In this document: positions 62,882 to 64,000 of the stretch, in pieces | How the letters are laid out: every line of letters starts with the position of its first letter | Numbering within the stretch: position 1 is the first letter of the stretch | Assembly (NCBI GenBank): GCA_965247125.1 | Contig: CBDFGO010000003.1 | Coordinates: 1,798,001-1,862,000, forward strand | Direction: 5' to 3' | DNA: 64,000 nucleotides | Source: CALBJU01 sp965247125 | GTDB lineage: Bacteria; Bacteroidota; Rhodothermia; Rhodothermales; UBA10348 | The notes under the pieces: model-generated | What the model was told of the DNA's origin: nothing | Seen by the model: only the letters and a program-made list of their open reading frames with translations | Database searches by the model: none | Made by a program: the position numbers and the translations under genes

Positions 62882-62901
62882 ATGCAACTATTTAGTTGCA
62901 T
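62882..62901. promoter_or_regulatory. Palindromic operator 1 of the SRPBCC-ArsR operon
   Basis: ATGCAAC-N6-GTTGCAT is a perfect 7-6-7 inverted repeat, 66 bases upstream of the SRPBCC start codon. It is the first of two similar sites centred 41 bp apart, about four helical turns, and a likely binding site for the ArsR-type regulator encoded in the same operon. Confidence 0.75.
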
Positions 62902-62923
62902 ACCACTGGATAGTTTGTAAATT

Positions 62924-62941
62924 TGCAACCATTCCGTTGCA
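62924..62941. promoter_or_regulatory. Palindromic operator 2 of the SRPBCC-ArsR operon
   Basis: TGCAAC-N6-GTTGCA is a perfect 6-6-6 inverted repeat with the same half-site and spacing as the copy at 62882-62901, ending 25 bases before the SRPBCC start codon. Confidence 0.75.
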
Positions 62942-62966
62942 TATATCACCATCACTCAAGTAAATT

Positions 62967-63374
62967 ATGAACGATATCATCACCAGAGAGCAATTTTTCA
63001 ATCATCCTATCAACACCGTCTGGAATGCCATTTCCGATGAAAAGGAGATTTCAACTTGGTTCATCGATGCCAGCTTCAAGGCAGAACCCGGATTTCAGTA
63101 CACGTTTACCCGTGAGAGCACGGTCATTAAGGGAGAAGTGCTGAAGGCGGATCCCGTACACACCCTGGTCTATACGTGGATCGTTGGAGATCCGAACACC
63201 GTTACCACCGTAAGTTGGAGACTGAAAGAAGTTGATGGTGGTACCCAACTCTACCTCGAGCACAGCGGCATCAGCGGCTATCCGAGCGAAGAAATGGCCA
63301 CTAACATGTTTAACGGCTTCAGTCACGGTTGGGATCAGTGCCTCTCCGGATTGGTGAGCCATCTCGACAACTAG
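62967..63374 (+). CDS. SRPBCC (AHSA1-like) domain protein
   Basis: This 135-residue START/Bet v1-fold protein shows the AHSA1-type pattern: REQFFNHPINTVWNAISDEKEISTWFIDASFKAEPGFQYTF, VLKADPVHTLVYTWIVGD and YLEHSGISGYPSEEMATNMFNGFSHGWDQCLSGL. Such proteins bind hydrophobic ligands; those beside ArsR regulators are often co-regulated with them. The gene lies 24 bases before the ArsR gene and is downstream of two palindromic sites. Confidence 0.9.
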   Translation: MNDIITREQFFNHPINTVWNAISDEKEISTWFIDASFKAEPGFQYTFTRESTVIKGEVLKADPVHTLVYTWIVGDPNTVTTVSWRLKEVDGGTQLYLEHSGISGYPSEEMATNMFNGFSHGWDQCLSGLVSHLDN

Positions 63375-63398
63375 GGCCTATTAACACGATCCAAGTTT

Positions 63399-63734
63399 AT
63401 GTCAAGTAACGTCAACAGCGTCTTCAGGGCCATCGCAGATCCAACGAGGCGTGAAATCTTTCACGTTCTCGTCGGATCGCGTGAGTCCCTCACGATCAAC
63501 GAGATCAGCGCACATTTCGCAATGAGCCGACAGGGTGTCACCAAACACTTGAAGATGCTCGAAGAAGCGAAGCTGGTAAACATTCATTCCAGAGGCCGCA
63601 AACGGGTGTGCCAGGCGAACGCCCGTCCCCTGATGGAAATCAAAGATTGGGTCAGCACCTACGAAAAGTTTTGGGAGCAGGCCTTCAGCAGCTTGGGCGC
63701 ATATCTGGACGAGGGAAAACATCCGGCCCGCTGA
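63399..63734 (+). CDS. ArsR-family transcriptional regulator
   Basis: This 111-residue winged-helix protein shows VFRAIADPTRREIFHVLVGSRESLTINEISAHFAMSRQGVTKHLKMLEEAKLVNIHSRGRKRV, the ArsR HTH and wing, with a C-terminal dimerisation helix. No CxC metal site (ELCVCDL) is present, so it belongs to the non-metal SRPBCC-partner subgroup. It is in an operon with the SRPBCC gene and should bind the palindromes at 62882 and 62924. Confidence 0.93.
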   Translation: MSSNVNSVFRAIADPTRREIFHVLVGSRESLTINEISAHFAMSRQGVTKHLKMLEEAKLVNIHSRGRKRVCQANARPLMEIKDWVSTYEKFWEQAFSSLGAYLDEGKHPAR

Positions 63735-63807
63735 CCTACCCCCTGACTACGTGCCTACCTATTGGTGAAAAACACGCACGGTATGTGCCGGACGACCGGT
63801 GCCCCTT

Positions 63808-64000
63808 CTAGTGTCCGTCGACAAATACCGTATTACCCCTTCCGCTTGTTCTGCCGGAAATGCGATAGATGAATTTCAGCATCACGTAGCGACCGAGAGA
63901 GTTGGTGCGCACTTCCTGAATCATATTGCCGGTGTTTGAGAAGTTAATGCCTTGATTCCGATCCAGAAGATCCAGTCCCACAAGCTGCACATCTGCCCGC
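63808..64000 (-). CDS. C-terminus of an outer-membrane beta-barrel protein (partial)
   Basis: The minus-strand frame open at the window edge ends in VGLDLLDRNQGINFSNTGN, then MIQEVRTNSLGRYVMLKFIYRIS and a short tail. The alternating strand and the LGRYVMLKFIYRI ending are characteristic of Bacteroidota outer-membrane receptors of the TonB-dependent/carboxypeptidase-regulatory type. Its N-terminus lies beyond the window, so the exact family is uncertain. Confidence 0.7.
   Translation of the reverse strand, partial: RADVQLVGLDLLDRNQGINFSNTGNMIQEVRTNSLGRYVMLKFIYRISGRTSGRGNTVFVDGH

Noticed and set aside
1..64000. tRNA, rRNA or CRISPR array
   Set aside because: No tRNA-like cloverleaf with CCA end, no rRNA segment and no regularly spaced repeat array was seen in any intergenic gap; a covariance-model scan would be needed to exclude small RNAs.

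Overview
The window reads as a chromosomal segment of a marine-type Rhodothermota bacterium (the deep branch of Bacteroidota around Rhodothermus/Salinibacter). This assignment is inference from gene content: a DUF4783 protein, DUF4342, DUF4105, an ECF sigma / MacAB operon, a 2-domain multicopper oxidase next to a ZIP transporter, LytS/LytTR regulators and moderate GC. No rRNA, tRNA or CRISPR array was seen, and most of the DNA is tightly packed housekeeping genes.

Layout. 1-0.8 kb: yidD and moaB. 0.8-6.3 kb: a seven-gene leftward operon pairing a Spy/CpxP-like secreted protein, an ECF sigma factor, a one-TM putative anti-sigma factor and a second Spy-like membrane protein with a MacA/MacB efflux system. 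6.4-8.5 kb: cysS and an HhH-GPD protein. 8.5-20.9 kb: a leftward block with trkH-trkA, tenA, a very large NtrY-like histidine kinase after a DUF4783 gene, mutS2 and a sugar-nucleotidyltransferase. 21.1-24.9 kb (rightward): a LOG-family hydrolase, a TPR protein with a perfect terminator, and an acyltransferase/aminotransferase pair for surface sugars. 25.0-30.6 kb (leftward): a type IV pilus-like assembly locus with a 1040-residue PilB-type ATPase, a PilC-type platform protein and two short pilin-like proteins that share an unusual MGQQQLLLLV start. 30.8-44.8 kb: DUF4342, threonine dehydratase, TIGR02757, flavin reductase, hrcA-grpE-dnaJ, a basic surface protein split by an in-frame TGA, DUF2231, sppA, gpmI, nth with an extra zinc-finger-like tail, DUF4105 and a small lipoprotein.

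44.9-49.5 kb is the accessory segment: small unknown genes, a REP-like hairpin pair, an IS3 orfA fragment, a complete IS256-family element, the 3' end of a sulfatase gene cut off at that element, and an IS110-family transposase bracketed by an exact 12-bp direct repeat. 49.5-64 kb: an orphan oligopeptide-type binding lipoprotein, aldo/keto reductase, an AstE/AspA-like deacylase, P5C dehydrogenase, a TAT-exported type-C-like 2-domain multicopper oxidase with a ZIP transporter, a PD40 propeller protein, a LytTR/LytS two-component system, a PAP2 phosphatase whose reading frame appears broken, an SRPBCC/ArsR pair under two matching palindromic operators, and the C-terminus of an outer-membrane beta-barrel protein running off the end.

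Most interesting: the MGQQQ pilin / PilB locus, the sigma-Spy-MacAB operon, the twin ATGCAAC-N6-GTTGCAT operators, the IS-driven rearrangement, and two interrupted genes (37.4 kb and 62.5 kb).
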